From VFKI01 sp964647825 (GTDB lineage Bacteria > Pseudomonadota > Gammaproteobacteria > DSM-16500): a stretch of DNA of 64,000 bases. The DNA is taken from assembly GCA_964647825.1 (NCBI GenBank), contig CAZYJL010000001.1, positions 1-64,000 on the forward strand. The letters run 5' to 3'. Below, one piece after another: positions 29,248-38,710 of the stretch. Made by a program: the position numbers and the translations under genes. The first letter of the stretch is position 1. The number at the start of each line of letters is the position of its first letter. The notes beneath the pieces were generated by a model, which made no database searches, was not told the origin of the DNA, and saw nothing but the letters and a program-made list of their open reading frames with translations.

Positions 29248-30339
29248 TCACCCTGGTAATTTCTTAAAATTCCCCGTGGTTTTTATCCGTGCGCATAATG
29301 CGACACTTGGCCCACTAATAGGATTAGTAATCGCTTGCGGTAATGGAAATTTTCTATGATCTCTATGGTCAATACTTTGTGAAGCATCGCCTGCATTTGC
29401 ATTGAAATAATAACCGGCAGGGCGAGTACATGTAAATGGATATCCACTATACTTGCAACTATAGTACCAACTAGGATTAACTTCTGTCCAATCACTGGGT
29501 GAATTATCCCATCCTCCATCCGTTGGGTGACAGTGTTTCCTTGCAACACCAATAATACCAGAGCAATAACAACTACTTGTATAGGCGCGCATTTTTCCTC
29601 TTCGACACTGCCAATCATCAGGCTGCACTGAATCAAGAAAGACATAGATCCCGCCTATAGAAACCGCGTGGTTAACTGGATATCGTTTTTCAAAGTCTAA
29701 AGAACGACATACACTCTGGCCCTCAGCATCTCTTTTACTTAATCTGCGCGTGTTATCTATGTGGCCCCCTATACCAGAATCGGCATTTTTAATTATTCTT
29801 TGCTTATCAGGTTCACAAGAATATCCATTCTCTTCATAGAAATTTTTCATTTCTAAAGAAATATCTTTTCCATCTGCTTGCTTCTGTACAACATCTTTTG
29901 CGGTGTAAGAAACCATATTGCCATTAATTACTTTGCCATCATAAACAATCTTAAGATTGTTATCCGTACTCATCACCAAGGCAAATTCTGGCGGACACTG
30001 CGTTGTGCCACTGGTTGAGGGCTGACCCACCGTGACTTGCAACATTTTGTAACAAAGATCACGACTCTCATTTTTCTTACATTCATTGTTATGATCACTG
30101 ACAAATCGCAACACATCATTCATGGATTGCCAATTTGCTTGCGCCGGTTGAACAACTTGCGCCATACGCGGATCATTAGTTTGTGAAATAAATACCTTGG
30201 TTGAATCATGCACATGATTTCCCTGCTCTTCTGCAAAAACGTTAGTAACAGCAAATCCGGTTGACATGCTCGCACTCAACAATCCTAAAACCAAGCTACT
30301 TTTCATCAACCCATTTTTTAAGAAATAACGCATTTTCAC
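29248..30339 (-). CDS. Secreted Cys-rich protein, paralogue 1
   Basis: 363 residues with an N-terminal signal peptide (two basic runs, then LVLGLLSASMSTGF). No known family recognised. It is rich in Cys, Tyr and Gly. Shared landmarks with the gene at 30600: a CPPEFALV segment after about 110 residues, MVSYTAKDV, NGYSCEP, an invariant RPAGYYFN, HRKFPLPQ and a final ALCAR. The conserved cysteines suggest disulfides in the periplasm or outside. I place the start at GTG 30339, since GGAGGT lies 6 bases upstream; the ATG at 30345 abuts that site and another ATG is at 30333. The two genes look like a tandem duplication. Confidence 0.7.
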   Translation of the reverse strand: MKMRYFLKNGLMKSSLVLGLLSASMSTGFAVTNVFAEEQGNHVHDSTKVFISQTNDPRMAQVVQPAQANWQSMNDVLRFVSDHNNECKKNESRDLCYKMLQVTVGQPSTSGTTQCPPEFALVMSTDNNLKIVYDGKVINGNMVSYTAKDVVQKQADGKDISLEMKNFYEENGYSCEPDKQRIIKNADSGIGGHIDNTRRLSKRDAEGQSVCRSLDFEKRYPVNHAVSIGGIYVFLDSVQPDDWQCRRGKMRAYTSSCYCSGIIGVARKHCHPTDGGWDNSPSDWTEVNPSWYYSCKYSGYPFTCTRPAGYYFNANAGDASQSIDHRDHRKFPLPQAITNPISGPSVALCARIKTTGNFKKLPG

Positions 30340-30545
30340 AGCCATACCTCCGCGTATTTGTTAGCCTCGCGACATACAAACCTTGTGAGATAGAGCGTTT
30401 CCAGCCGTGGAAAGAGAAAGACACGATGCATGACGCAGGATAAGTAATCCGCGGACAGTTTAGATCATTATTTGAACAAATGCAATTCTACCCAGTAAGA
30501 TATAGATTAAAATATAAATTAGACAGTTAGCTGACAAAACGAAAA

Positions 30546-30575
30546 CACCCCTTTGAAAACTTTTCCAAAGGGGTG
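30546..30575 (-). terminator. Rho-independent terminator for paralogue 2
   Basis: Perfect 10-base stem CACCCCTTTG / CAAAGGGGTG. On the minus strand it is followed by TTTTCGTTTT, about 25 bases after the stop codon of the gene at 30600-31739. Confidence 0.85.
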
Positions 30576-30599
30576 CGAATAGTGAATGTTAGAAACTCA

Positions 30600-31739
30600 T
30601 TATTGAGCCGTATCGCCTTGATTCTTCCAAAAGGTTGAGCCCCCGTCCATACGGCCGCAAATAGACACTGTTGATGATATAGGATCGACAGAATCTTTAG
30701 GCAAAGGAAAAGTCAAATGATCTTTACCATCCAAATTACGCGAGGTACCTGGCATACCAGCTAGGCTGTTAAAATAGTAACCTGCAGGGCGTTCACAGAC
30801 TGCACCACGTCCCTCAAAATAACAATCGAATGTCCAAGAAGTACCAGCATCTCCAATACCCCTACTGCCATTCCAACCGGCACCTGATACAGCACTTGCA
30901 GTGCAAGTCGCACCTACGGCGCAATAGCAGTTGACATCGCCAAGTTTAGAGCATCGCCAATTTTGAGTAGTTCTATTTTTCAGCTGAAAGTAGGCATTCC
31001 AGCCTTTTGATGTGTTTACATAACTAATTGGTCTGTCTATTCTGCTCATAGGATTGACAGCATTACCCCCTTCAGTATATCCGCACCACGCCCTATCCAC
31101 GGCTTCCGACTTTGTGTATCCTCTTCGACCAGCACCATTGTTACTTTCTAAACTGAAAGAACCTAGATTGAAACTTAGATTAGTTCCATTAGAACGCACA
31201 CCACTAAAATTACATTGATAATTATTATCTTGATAAAAATCAACCTGCTCTTTTGACAACTGCTGTTCTATATTAACCGCACCAATATCTGGTTTTCTAT
31301 CTGCAGCCGTATAGGATACCGTTTTTGCTTGCTCAGCATTCAGTCTTACCCCATTATACCTTAAAATGACAGCCCCCCCTGTGTGAAATAGCAAAACATA
31401 TCCCGGAGGACACTGTGTTGTTTTCACTTGTGCTTCAGATGAACCAACATTTGCTTCGACGATAACATAGCAAGATTTCAATGGAACACCATTTTTATTC
31501 AGCCGTGTTTTTGCATTCGCACAATCTTTGCTTGGGTCACTTATAAAATCCAAGACATTATCTCGCATTGGATAACGTTCATCATCATGCACCTGCGGCA
31601 CTTGCACCATATTGCTCATTTTTTCTGATTTAACTGGCACAAATTTTGAGGCATCTCTCACTTGCGCCAACGCAGGCGATAAATAGAATAAAGAGACTAA
31701 TCCAACTGCACACATCACTGAAAAGAGCCGCATGTTCAC
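30600..31739 (-). CDS. Secreted Cys-rich protein, paralogue 2
   Basis: 379 residues. The signal peptide reads MNMRLFSVMCAVGLVSLFYL with a likely cut after ALA. The mature chain shares the layout of the neighbour at 29248: CPPGYVLLF, VSYTAAD, NNYQC, RPAGYYFN, LTFPLP and a terminal Cys-Gly-Arg. It has about a dozen cysteines. The start is GTG at 31739 with GGAGA 7 bases upstream; both paralogues therefore appear to use GTG. It has its own terminator. Function unknown; the secreted, disulfide-rich character would fit an envelope or host-contact protein, but nothing in the sequence proves it. Confidence 0.7.
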   Translation of the reverse strand: MNMRLFSVMCAVGLVSLFYLSPALAQVRDASKFVPVKSEKMSNMVQVPQVHDDERYPMRDNVLDFISDPSKDCANAKTRLNKNGVPLKSCYVIVEANVGSSEAQVKTTQCPPGYVLLFHTGGAVILRYNGVRLNAEQAKTVSYTAADRKPDIGAVNIEQQLSKEQVDFYQDNNYQCNFSGVRSNGTNLSFNLGSFSLESNNGAGRRGYTKSEAVDRAWCGYTEGGNAVNPMSRIDRPISYVNTSKGWNAYFQLKNRTTQNWRCSKLGDVNCYCAVGATCTASAVSGAGWNGSRGIGDAGTSWTFDCYFEGRGAVCERPAGYYFNSLAGMPGTSRNLDGKDHLTFPLPKDSVDPISSTVSICGRMDGGSTFWKNQGDTAQ

Positions 31740-31884
31740 AGACGTATCTCCTATGTAAGGCTACCCCTTTAAAATTGAGTATAGAACAAAACCTTAGATT
31801 CTGCTGGTCTGTATTTTACAATTCTGAATCAACCACAAGATAAAATGAATTCGGGCATACAAAACATAAGCTGGGAGCTCGCCT

Positions 31885-32120
31885 ATGTCTCACGGCAGGG
31901 CTACCTCATATAACTTGATATTTTTTCTATCTTAAATTTAGTTTTTGATAAAAAACTAACTATAAAAAATCTTGTCATCCCGCGGTTTATCCGCAGGATC
32001 CAGAAAATGATAGATAAAAAAACTGGATACCGCGCATAAAGCGCGGTATGACAGCTTCTTTTTGTAAAAAATAGTTCAGAAAAAGATCATGTTATATGAG
32101 GTAGCCCTATGTCTCACGGC
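31885..32120. repeat. Family A palindromic element, copy 3, with 12-base flanking direct repeats
   Basis: The element is 31897-32108, starting AGGGCTACCTCATATAAC and ending GTTATATGAGGTAGCCCT, an inverted pair. It contains the GCGCATAAAGCGC core hairpin. The 12 bases ATGTCTCACGGC occur directly before (31885-31896) and directly after it (32109-32120), as expected of a target-site duplication. The rest of the 31740-32269 gap is AT-rich without a visible gene. Confidence 0.9.
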
Positions 32121-32269
32121 TTTTTTTAACACAACTTATTGATTCTACTTATAAAACATGAATTTTTTAACCCATTGATTATATTTATTATTTTTATAAA
32201 ATATCATTTTTATAAGTAAAATCATATAATTAAGTCGTTTTGCGTACTATCAATAAAAAATAAATCCAT

Positions 32270-32620
32270 TTACTTGTCTTTTTCACCTTCTTTTTTCTCA
32301 TCTGACTTTAACCAACTATGCGGAATCCCACCGGGTCGTGGCGCCATATTAAAGGGTGTCGGCTGAAATGAACTCGACTGCCGTGCACTGCTGCCGCTTG
32401 ACGCAACCGATGAACCACCCGCACCGGCAGCCACATCCGCTTCACCTAACACTTCGACAATATCCATCCCCTCAAAAATACGATATGTCGTATTCACCTT
32501 AAGACGCGCATCTTCTTGTAATTTTGCTTGCACAAAAATTCGAGCATTTTCAGCTGTGCTAAATTCAGCAATCACAGTTTCACCGCCACGTTGATACTGC
32601 TGTGTCACACGATATAACAT
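32270..32620 (-). CDS. Small hypothetical protein, 116 residues
   Basis: No family recognised. Residues 1-65 form a compact predicted alpha/beta unit (MLYRVTQQYQRGGETVIAEF, then AENARIFVQAKLQEDARL, then YRIFEGMDIVEVL). The tail is Gly/Ser-rich and disordered, ending in Lys/Glu repeats. I chose ATG 32620 because GGGAG sits just upstream; a start eight codons earlier is possible. It follows rpiA on the same strand with about 40 bases between and may be in the same transcript as hslVU-rpiA. Confidence 0.65.
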   Translation of the reverse strand: MLYRVTQQYQRGGETVIAEFSTAENARIFVQAKLQEDARLKVNTTYRIFEGMDIVEVLGEADVAAGAGGSSVASSGSSARQSSSFQPTPFNMAPRPGGIPHSWLKSDEKKEGEKDK

Positions 32621-32662
32621 ATTTTTCACTCCCACTTTTTTCATTTTTTTTACAAAAAATAT

Positions 32663-33355
32663 TTATTTTAATCGAATCGTTTCTACCTCAGCATCATGGC
32701 CAACTAGCACAATATCCGCTGGACGTTGCGCAAATAAACCATTTGTGACAACCCCAGGAATCTGGTTCAAGGTTGACTCAAGCTTCACAGGATCCATAAT
32801 GTTTAAATGCCACACATCTAAAATCACATTGCCATTATCTGTTTGAAAATTTTCACGCCAAACAGGTTGCCCACCTAACTTTACCACTTCTCGCGCGACA
32901 AAACTGCGCGCCATCGGAATCACTTCAATAGGCAAAGGGAAATGGCCTAACAACGACACTTGTTTACTTTCATCGACTAAACAAACAAATTTAGTTGCAA
33001 CCGCTGCGACAATTTTTTCTCGCGTCAACGCGCCACCACCACCTTTCAACATATGTCCCAAGACATCTATCTCATCCGCACTATCAATGTAAACCGGTAA
33101 ATCACCCACTGAATTTAAATCAATAATTGGAATCGATAATGCCTTCACTTTTTTTTCTGTTTCTATCGATGTCGCAACCACACCCTCAATTTTATTTTTT
33201 ACAGAACGCAATGCATCAATAAAATAATGCACCGTTGAACCTGAACCAACACCTAACACTGCACCTTCTTCAATAAAATCAATGGCAGCAATAGCAGCAC
33301 GTTTTTTTTGCGCTTCTTGTTGCGGATTTTTTTTGACTTGAGCACTGACTGACAT
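32663..33355 (-). CDS. rpiA: Ribose-5-phosphate isomerase A
   Basis: Interconverts ribose 5-phosphate and ribulose 5-phosphate in the pentose phosphate pathway. 230 residues. Motifs: AIDFIEEGAVLGVGSGSTVH for phosphate binding, IDSADEID with the catalytic Asp, and LKGGGGALTREKIVA with the catalytic Glu/Lys region, then IPMARSFV. It is about 10 residues longer than E. coli RpiA at the N terminus (a basic MSVSAQVKKNPQQEAQKK leader). It lies just after the DUF971 gene. Confidence 0.95.
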   Translation of the reverse strand: MSVSAQVKKNPQQEAQKKRAAIAAIDFIEEGAVLGVGSGSTVHYFIDALRSVKNKIEGVVATSIETEKKVKALSIPIIDLNSVGDLPVYIDSADEIDVLGHMLKGGGGALTREKIVAAVATKFVCLVDESKQVSLLGHFPLPIEVIPMARSFVAREVVKLGGQPVWRENFQTDNGNVILDVWHLNIMDPVKLESTLNQIPGVVTNGLFAQRPADIVLVGHDAEVETIRLK

Positions 33356-33376
33356 AACATCATTCTCCCTGATTGT

Positions 33377-33712
33377 TCAATTGCCCTGATTTTCATTGAT
33401 AAATTGCAACAGTGTCTCCCAACTATAAATACCCGTTTGATGACCATCACTAAAAATCAAACGAATCGCATAATTTCCTACCGGCTCGACCGATAAAATA
33501 TTCACATGTTGAAAACGTGCCATTTTTTCTGTCGCATCCTGTGTTGCCAATTTTTCATAACGCATGTCCGCAGAAGGCGAATGCGCACGTAAAAATTGAG
33601 CGGACAATACGTAATGTTTATTATCCGCATACTGCAATTCCAATGTGCGCGAAATTTTATGCAATATAATTTGCGTTGGACGCTCAACCATTTGCTTATT
33701 GATTTCTGCCAT
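33377..33712 (-). CDS. DUF971 / GBBH-like N-terminal domain protein
   Basis: 111 residues. The pattern matches DUF971: LHKISRTLELQYADNKHYVL, SAQFLRAHSPSAD, VEPVGNYAIRLIFSDGHQTG and IYSWETLLQF. The fold is shared with the N-terminal zinc-binding domain of gamma-butyrobetaine hydroxylase and with proteins tied to Fe-S cluster metabolism, but this standalone protein has no assigned reaction. It commonly follows hslU in gammaproteobacteria, as here. A GTG two codons upstream of the ATG is an alternative start. Confidence 0.85.
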   Translation of the reverse strand: MAEINKQMVERPTQIILHKISRTLELQYADNKHYVLSAQFLRAHSPSADMRYEKLATQDATEKMARFQHVNILSVEPVGNYAIRLIFSDGHQTGIYSWETLLQFINENQGN

Positions 33713-33816
33713 CAACACATTCTCAATTTTTTAAAGCATAAATGATAAATACCTTGTAGATCGAACAAATAAATCGATCGACTAAGCTCAATTGACAATT
33801 CGCTACTCATTGGTCA

Positions 33817-33888
33817 CTGGTGCGAAATGTATTGAAAAAAAATTCACTTCACCCACAAGGAGAGAAGTGAAAATACATTTCGAACCAG
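33817..33888 (-). terminator. Nested hairpin after hslU
   Basis: Inner stem TTCACTTC / GAAGTGAA with a T-run on the minus strand (AATTTTTTTT), enclosed by a longer outer pair, CTGGTGCGAAATGTATT against AATACATTTCGAACCAG. It lies just beyond the hslU stop and before the DUF971 gene on the same strand, so it likely reduces transcription into DUF971-rpiA. Confidence 0.75.
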
Positions 33889-33895
33889 CGACTAA

Positions 33896-35236
33896 TTATA
33901 AAATATAATGACTCAAATCCTCATCTTTGATGAGATGCTGCAAATGTTTATTTACATAGGCATCATCAATCGCCACATCTGTGCCTGCAATATCGGATGC
34001 TTCGAAAGAAATTTCCTCCAACAATCTTTCCATCACTGTATGCAATCGTCTTGCGCCAATATTTTCCGTACGCTCATTCACATGCCATGCAACTTCCGCA
34101 ATACGACGCACACCTTCTGCCTCAAAATGAATTTTTACTTTTTCTGTTGCCAATAATGCCGTGTACTGTTCTGTCAATGAAGCCGTTGGTTCAGTTAGAA
34201 TTCGTACAAAATCTTCCACCCTTAAGGCTTTTAATTCCACACGAATCGGTAAACGACCTTGTAACTCAGGAATCAAATCCGATGGCTTGGCAAAATGAAA
34301 CGCACCTGACGCAATAAATAAAATATGATCAGTACGCACCATGCCATAACGTGTTGAGACGGTACAACCTTCAATCAATGGTAATAAATCACGCTGTACA
34401 CCTTCACGCGACACATCTGCACCAGAGTGTTCCGCACGCCGCGCAATCTTGTCTAATTCATCCAAAAAGACAATACCACTTTGCTCAACACTCTTGATCG
34501 CTTGGACTTTTAGGGCTTCGTCATCAATTAATTTTGCACCTTCTTCTTCACGCAAAATCTTCCGCGCATCTGCCACTTTGACTTTGCGCATTTTACGACG
34601 ATCGGTCGAAAGACTCTGAAACATATTCTGTAATTGATTCGTCATTTCTTCCATGCCCGGTGGCGCCATAATTTCGACGCCAATTGGTGCAGCCGATACT
34701 TCAATTTCAATTTCTTTATCGTCTAATTCGCCTTTTCTTAAGCGTTCACGGAATAATTGACGCGTAGAGGAATCAATCGTTTCTGGCTCATGGGGCTCGC
34801 CAGCAAAACTGACGCGCGGCAAAGGCAATAACGCATCTAAAATTCTCTCTTCTGCCGCCGCTTCTGCCGCTGCTTTCACTTTTTCCATTTCTTTTTCACG
34901 CATCATCTTGATCGCCATATCCGCAAGATCACGGATGATGGATTCCACATCACGACCAACATAACCGACTTCGGTAAATTTCGTTGCCTCCACCTTAATA
35001 AAAGGCGCATCAACCAATTTTGCGACACGGCGCGCAATTTCCGTTTTTCCAACACCTGTCGGCCCAATCATTAAAATATTTTTGGGCATAATTTCTTCGC
35101 GTAACGATTTTGGCACACGCATACGCCGCCAGCGGTTCCGCAAAGCAATCGCAACTGCACGTTTTGCTTCCGCTTGGCCAATAATATGATTGTCCAGTTC
35201 CCTGACAATTTCTCTGGGGGTCATCCGGGCAGACAT
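33896..35236 (-). CDS. hslU: HslU ATPase/unfoldase subunit
   Basis: AAA+ unfoldase that feeds the HslV peptidase. 446 residues. Walker A is GPTGVGKTEIARR near residue 57; EVGYVGRDVESIIRDL carries the pore-loop GYVG; Walker B is IVFLDELDKIA near 250; sensor 2 is GARRLHTVMERLLEEI near 395. The C terminus (DEDLSHYIL) has the hydrophobic end that docks into HslV. hslV lies 15 bases upstream, forming the usual heat-shock operon. Confidence 0.97.
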   Translation of the reverse strand: MSARMTPREIVRELDNHIIGQAEAKRAVAIALRNRWRRMRVPKSLREEIMPKNILMIGPTGVGKTEIARRVAKLVDAPFIKVEATKFTEVGYVGRDVESIIRDLADMAIKMMREKEMEKVKAAAEAAAEERILDALLPLPRVSFAGEPHEPETIDSSTRQLFRERLRKGELDDKEIEIEVSAAPIGVEIMAPPGMEEMTNQLQNMFQSLSTDRRKMRKVKVADARKILREEEGAKLIDDEALKVQAIKSVEQSGIVFLDELDKIARRAEHSGADVSREGVQRDLLPLIEGCTVSTRYGMVRTDHILFIASGAFHFAKPSDLIPELQGRLPIRVELKALRVEDFVRILTEPTASLTEQYTALLATEKVKIHFEAEGVRRIAEVAWHVNERTENIGARRLHTVMERLLEEISFEASDIAGTDVAIDDAYVNKHLQHLIKDEDLSHYIL

Positions 35237-35251
35237 AACTTCACCATTTTT

Positions 35252-35785
35252 TTAAAGACTTTCGATTGTAAAATTATCATTGGTATAAACGCACAATGAC
35301 GCCGCAATTTCGAGGGATTTTTCCACAATGTCACGCGCTGACAGCGTTGTATTTCTTAACAACGCCCGTGCTGCTGCATGTGCATAAGGACCGCCTGAAC
35401 CAATGGCAATAATCCCCTCTTCCGGTTCAATCACATCCCCATTTCCTGTAATAATTAGCGAATTTCGCGCATCAGCCACAGCTAACAACGCTTCCAAACG
35501 CCGTAACATCCGATCGGTACGCCAATCCTTTGCAAGCTCAACCGCAGCGCGTAATAAATTCCCTTGATGCGTTTCCAGTTTCGCTTCAAAACGCTCAAAT
35601 AACGTAAACGCATCCGCTGTGCCTCCCGCAAAACCCGCAATCACCCGGCCCGCATAAACACGTCTGACTTTACGCGCATTGGCCTTCATCACAATATGGC
35701 CTTGTGTCACCTGACCATCACCGCCAATCACGACCGTGTCGTCGCGACGAACGGAAAGAATCGTTGTACCTCTATACTGTTCCAC
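35252..35785 (-). CDS. hslV: HslV peptidase subunit
   Basis: Threonine protease of the HslUV complex. 177 residues. The mature N terminus would be the TT of YRGTTILSVRR after processing. VVIGGDGQVTQGHIVMKANARKVR and VIAGFAGGTADAFTL are diagnostic, as is AIGSGGPYAHAAARAL. It is followed by hslU. Confidence 0.97.
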   Translation of the reverse strand: MEQYRGTTILSVRRDDTVVIGGDGQVTQGHIVMKANARKVRRVYAGRVIAGFAGGTADAFTLFERFEAKLETHQGNLLRAAVELAKDWRTDRMLRRLEALLAVADARNSLIITGNGDVIEPEEGIIAIGSGGPYAHAAARALLRNTTLSARDIVEKSLEIAASLCVYTNDNFTIESL

Positions 35786-35852
35786 CGCTACCTACCTTTA
35801 TTATTCAAACACCTATTATCGAAACACGCTCTCTACACAAAACAATATTTGT

Positions 35853-36488
35853 TTATATGGGGACAATTTGACTGTTCTCAACAGCTTCTCCCGCCTCGCC
35901 TGTCAAAGCGCGTCCTTTATGAGCATGCAATCGTTTTAATGCAGTACGCGCCGCCGCCATACTCGAAAAAGGTCCCTGCTGAATCGTCCAAACTGTCTTG
36001 CCTCTCAACGTTTCTTGGCCTATTTCTGTATCAATCCCCGCCAACAAAAGAGACAACCGCATCTGCGCCGCTGCCGCCTGCGAGGTAAAATGCTCGCCAA
36101 TTTGCAATAGATAACGATGCACATTGACACTTGTATTCGATTGACTCGCCGCTACCGTTGTCGACGTAGCATCCGACAGCGGCGGCGTTTTCATCTTGGG
36201 TAACTCCCCATAAAAATCAAATTGCACTTCTTGTGCCGGTAATGTGGTTCTCTCAGGTGATGCATTCGTTTTTACTGTCGCATTCGCTCGCACTGCTGGC
36301 TGTTCCACTTGCCAAAAAACGCGCGGTTTTCCTATCAATAAAAAAACTTGCTCTCGATTCATCACAAAAAATAGAAATAGCGCAAGTAAACCAAACAATA
36401 CAAACAACATCACCCAGCCGCGCTTAAAGCGTCCTTTTTGCTTGCGACCACGTGCTGAAAAATCTCGAGCATAATTTTTTGCCATCAC
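35853..36488 (-). CDS. SPOR-domain (FtsN-like) membrane protein
   Basis: 211 residues: a basic cytoplasmic head (ARGRKQKGRFKRG), one membrane helix (VMLFVLFGLLALFLFFV), a Pro/Thr-rich periplasmic linker, and a C-terminal SPOR domain (YLLQIGEHFTSQAAAAQMRL, IQQGPFSSMAAARTALKRL). SPOR domains bind denuded septal peptidoglycan. Its place between argS and hslV is conserved in related bacteria. Its start overlaps the argS stop (ATGA, 36485-36488), so the two are translationally coupled. It is either FtsN itself or a paralogue; the sequence alone does not decide. Confidence 0.88.
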   Translation of the reverse strand: MMAKNYARDFSARGRKQKGRFKRGWVMLFVLFGLLALFLFFVMNREQVFLLIGKPRVFWQVEQPAVRANATVKTNASPERTTLPAQEVQFDFYGELPKMKTPPLSDATSTTVAASQSNTSVNVHRYLLQIGEHFTSQAAAAQMRLSLLLAGIDTEIGQETLRGKTVWTIQQGPFSSMAAARTALKRLHAHKGRALTGEAGEAVENSQIVPI

Positions 36489-38266
36489 ATTTTTTCCGGT
36501 GTTGAAATGCCAAGAAGACCAAGTCCGTTCGCTATCACCTGACGAACCGCCGCAATTAACGCAAGACGCGCATGACGTAACGCTGCATCATCCACAATAA
36601 ATTGACATGCATTGTAATACCCATGAAAAGCATGAACGAGTTCGCGCAAATAATTTGTTAAAATTTGCGGCTCGCAATGATTCGCTGCATTTGCCAATCT
36701 TTCTGGATAATTCGCTAAAATAGCCAATAATTCTGTTTCGTGTGAATTACCCAAATGAATTGGCAATAATTGAGAATCGACTGAAAAATCCCAAGCAAGA
36801 TTTTTTTCTTTCAATTGCCGAAACACACTGCAAATTCGCGCATACGCATATTGAATATAATAAACAGGGTTTTCATTGGATTCCGATTTCGCTAAATCTA
36901 AATCAAAATCAATATGCTGCGTACCACGACGCTGCAAATAAAAAAAGCGTGTTGCATCCGCGCCCACTTCTTCACGTAATTCTCGCAACGTGACAAACGA
37001 ACCACTACGTGTCGACATTTGCACTTGTTCGCCTTGACGATACAATGTCACAAACTGTAATAACAAAAACGAAATACGCTCTGGTGAAATGCCAAATGCC
37101 CGTAATCCTGCGCGCATCCGTGGTAAATAACCATGATGATCTGCACCAAAAATATCAATCACCTGATCAAACCCACGCTCAAATTTATTCACGTGATACG
37201 CTAGATCATTCGCAAAATAGGTACGTGCACCATTCGCACGCTGCAACACCCGATCTTTTTCATCACCAAACGCCGTCGCGCGAAACCACAACGCACCTTC
37301 TTGCTCAAACGTTAAACCTTGTGCTTGTAGCTGTGCAATCGTCCGATCAATCGCATCCGTGCGCGTAAAAGCGCGCTCCGAAAACCAGCTCTCAAATTGC
37401 ACGCCTGATGCCGCAAGATCATCACGAATATCTTCCATCACATAATTTAACGTGAATTGAAATAAAATTTCATACTGCGCATCACCTAGCAACGTCTTCA
37501 TGCGTGCAATCAATGCATCAATATACTGTTCACTATCCCCACCTGCTGCCGCATCCAATGGTAAATCCGTCAAAATACGCTCAAGCGGAAAAACAAAACT
37601 CTTGCCGTGCTCAACGCGTAACGCATTGGCAATATCAATCACATACTCGCCACGGTAAGCATTCGCTGGAAAAGGAATCTCAGGAAACAATGGCTCTAAA
37701 TACCGTACCCAGACACTCGCCGCCAAAATATCCATCTGACGGCCCGCATCGTTAATATAATACTCACGCGTTACTTCATACCCTTGTGTGGCCAACATCG
37801 CAGCAACGACTGAACCATACGCCCCTTGTCGCCCATGACCGACATGCAATGGACCTGTTGGGTTCGTTGAAACAAATTCCACTAAAATACGCTGGCCTTG
37901 TTTTGCTTGCGTCCAGCCATACTTTTCACCCAACGTTAAAATATCGGTAATCACACGGTGTCGCGCTTCATGATCAAGAAAAAAATTAATAAACCCAGGG
38001 CCCGCTACTTCTATCTTGCCGAGATGCTGACGTGTGGGTAACGTATTCACGGCTTCGATAATCAACGCTGCCATATCACGCGGATTGCGCTTTGCCAATT
38101 TAGCTAAAATAAGTGCAACATTAGTTGCGTAATCGCCATGTTGTCGATCTTTTGGAATATCAATTTGAATCGACTGAGGAACCAGCATGTCACTCGGAAG
38201 CACTTGGCTCTGCTGCAAGTGCAAAATTGCTTTTTCAACGAGTTCTTGGATATATTGCTTATTCAT
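36485..38266 (-). CDS. argS: Arginyl-tRNA synthetase
   Basis: Charges tRNA-Arg. 593 residues. The class I HIGH motif is HVGHGRQ in FVSTNPTGPLHVGHGR, and the KMSKS-like site is QMSTRSG; IFGADHHGYLPRMRAGL and the C-terminal anticodon-binding DALR domain complete it. The first base position for translation is ATG 38266. Between it and topA lies a 930-base region with repeats and an sRNA. Confidence 0.97.
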   Translation of the reverse strand: MNKQYIQELVEKAILHLQQSQVLPSDMLVPQSIQIDIPKDRQHGDYATNVALILAKLAKRNPRDMAALIIEAVNTLPTRQHLGKIEVAGPGFINFFLDHEARHRVITDILTLGEKYGWTQAKQGQRILVEFVSTNPTGPLHVGHGRQGAYGSVVAAMLATQGYEVTREYYINDAGRQMDILAASVWVRYLEPLFPEIPFPANAYRGEYVIDIANALRVEHGKSFVFPLERILTDLPLDAAAGGDSEQYIDALIARMKTLLGDAQYEILFQFTLNYVMEDIRDDLAASGVQFESWFSERAFTRTDAIDRTIAQLQAQGLTFEQEGALWFRATAFGDEKDRVLQRANGARTYFANDLAYHVNKFERGFDQVIDIFGADHHGYLPRMRAGLRAFGISPERISFLLLQFVTLYRQGEQVQMSTRSGSFVTLRELREEVGADATRFFYLQRRGTQHIDFDLDLAKSESNENPVYYIQYAYARICSVFRQLKEKNLAWDFSVDSQLLPIHLGNSHETELLAILANYPERLANAANHCEPQILTNYLRELVHAFHGYYNACQFIVDDAALRHARLALIAAVRQVIANGLGLLGISTPEKM

Positions 38267-38386
38267 CTTCTAACACCAAATAAAAAATAATAAAATGTAA
38301 TATAAGAGCCTATTATCCCCTCTCCACATCCTGTTGCAAGAAAACCTCCAGCAAAGAAACGTCTTTTTATCATTGAGTCATGCCTA

Positions 38387-38569
38387 AGTAACCTCAGGTA
38401 GTCCGTGTTTTTTAACTTGACTGCATCACTCCAGTCCCGCAGAGATATTATTTCATCGAAGCAACGCCCTTTCATGATGCATGGAGCGCACTTCCATTGG
38501 TAAAATGTCGTCTGCTGTTGGACGATTGCGGTCAGTCAAGCTAAAAAACACGGACTACCTGAGGTTACT
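38387..38569. repeat. Family B palindromic MITE-like element, copy 1
   Basis: Arms of about 36 bases start AGTAACCTCAGGTAGTCCGT and end in the inverted ACGGACTACCTGAGGTTACT. The interior between CTTGACTG and CAGTCAAG matches copies 2 and 3 in reverse orientation to copy 2 (for example GCAATCGTCCAACAGC against GCAATTGCCAAACAGC). No gene. A 70-codon open frame across it is judged spurious. Confidence 0.85.
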
Positions 38570-38621
38570 GTCTTTAGCAACATTGCTCACTTCACCAGCA
38601 TACGCTTCAGGCTGACAAACT

Positions 38622-38635
38622 TGTAAGAAATTAGC
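38622..38635 (+). promoter_or_regulatory. Possible GacA/LetA-type upstream site (half-matched)
   Basis: TGTAAGAAATTA fits the left half of the GacA activating palindrome (TGTAAG-N6-CTTACA) and of the Legionella LetA box. The right half is not conserved. It lies about 115 bases upstream of the likely start of the sRNA at 38745, a range seen for such sites. Confidence 0.35.
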
Positions 38636-38710
38636 CATACCCTATGAAAGAGATTAAAGCGTCATGACACACCCAATAGAATAGACCACGCATCAAAAAA
38701 TTCTATCTAA

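Noticed and set aside
38263..38475. 70-codon open frame overlapping the argS start
   Set aside because: It runs into the arm of a family B repeat, has no family likeness, and its start lies in the repeat.
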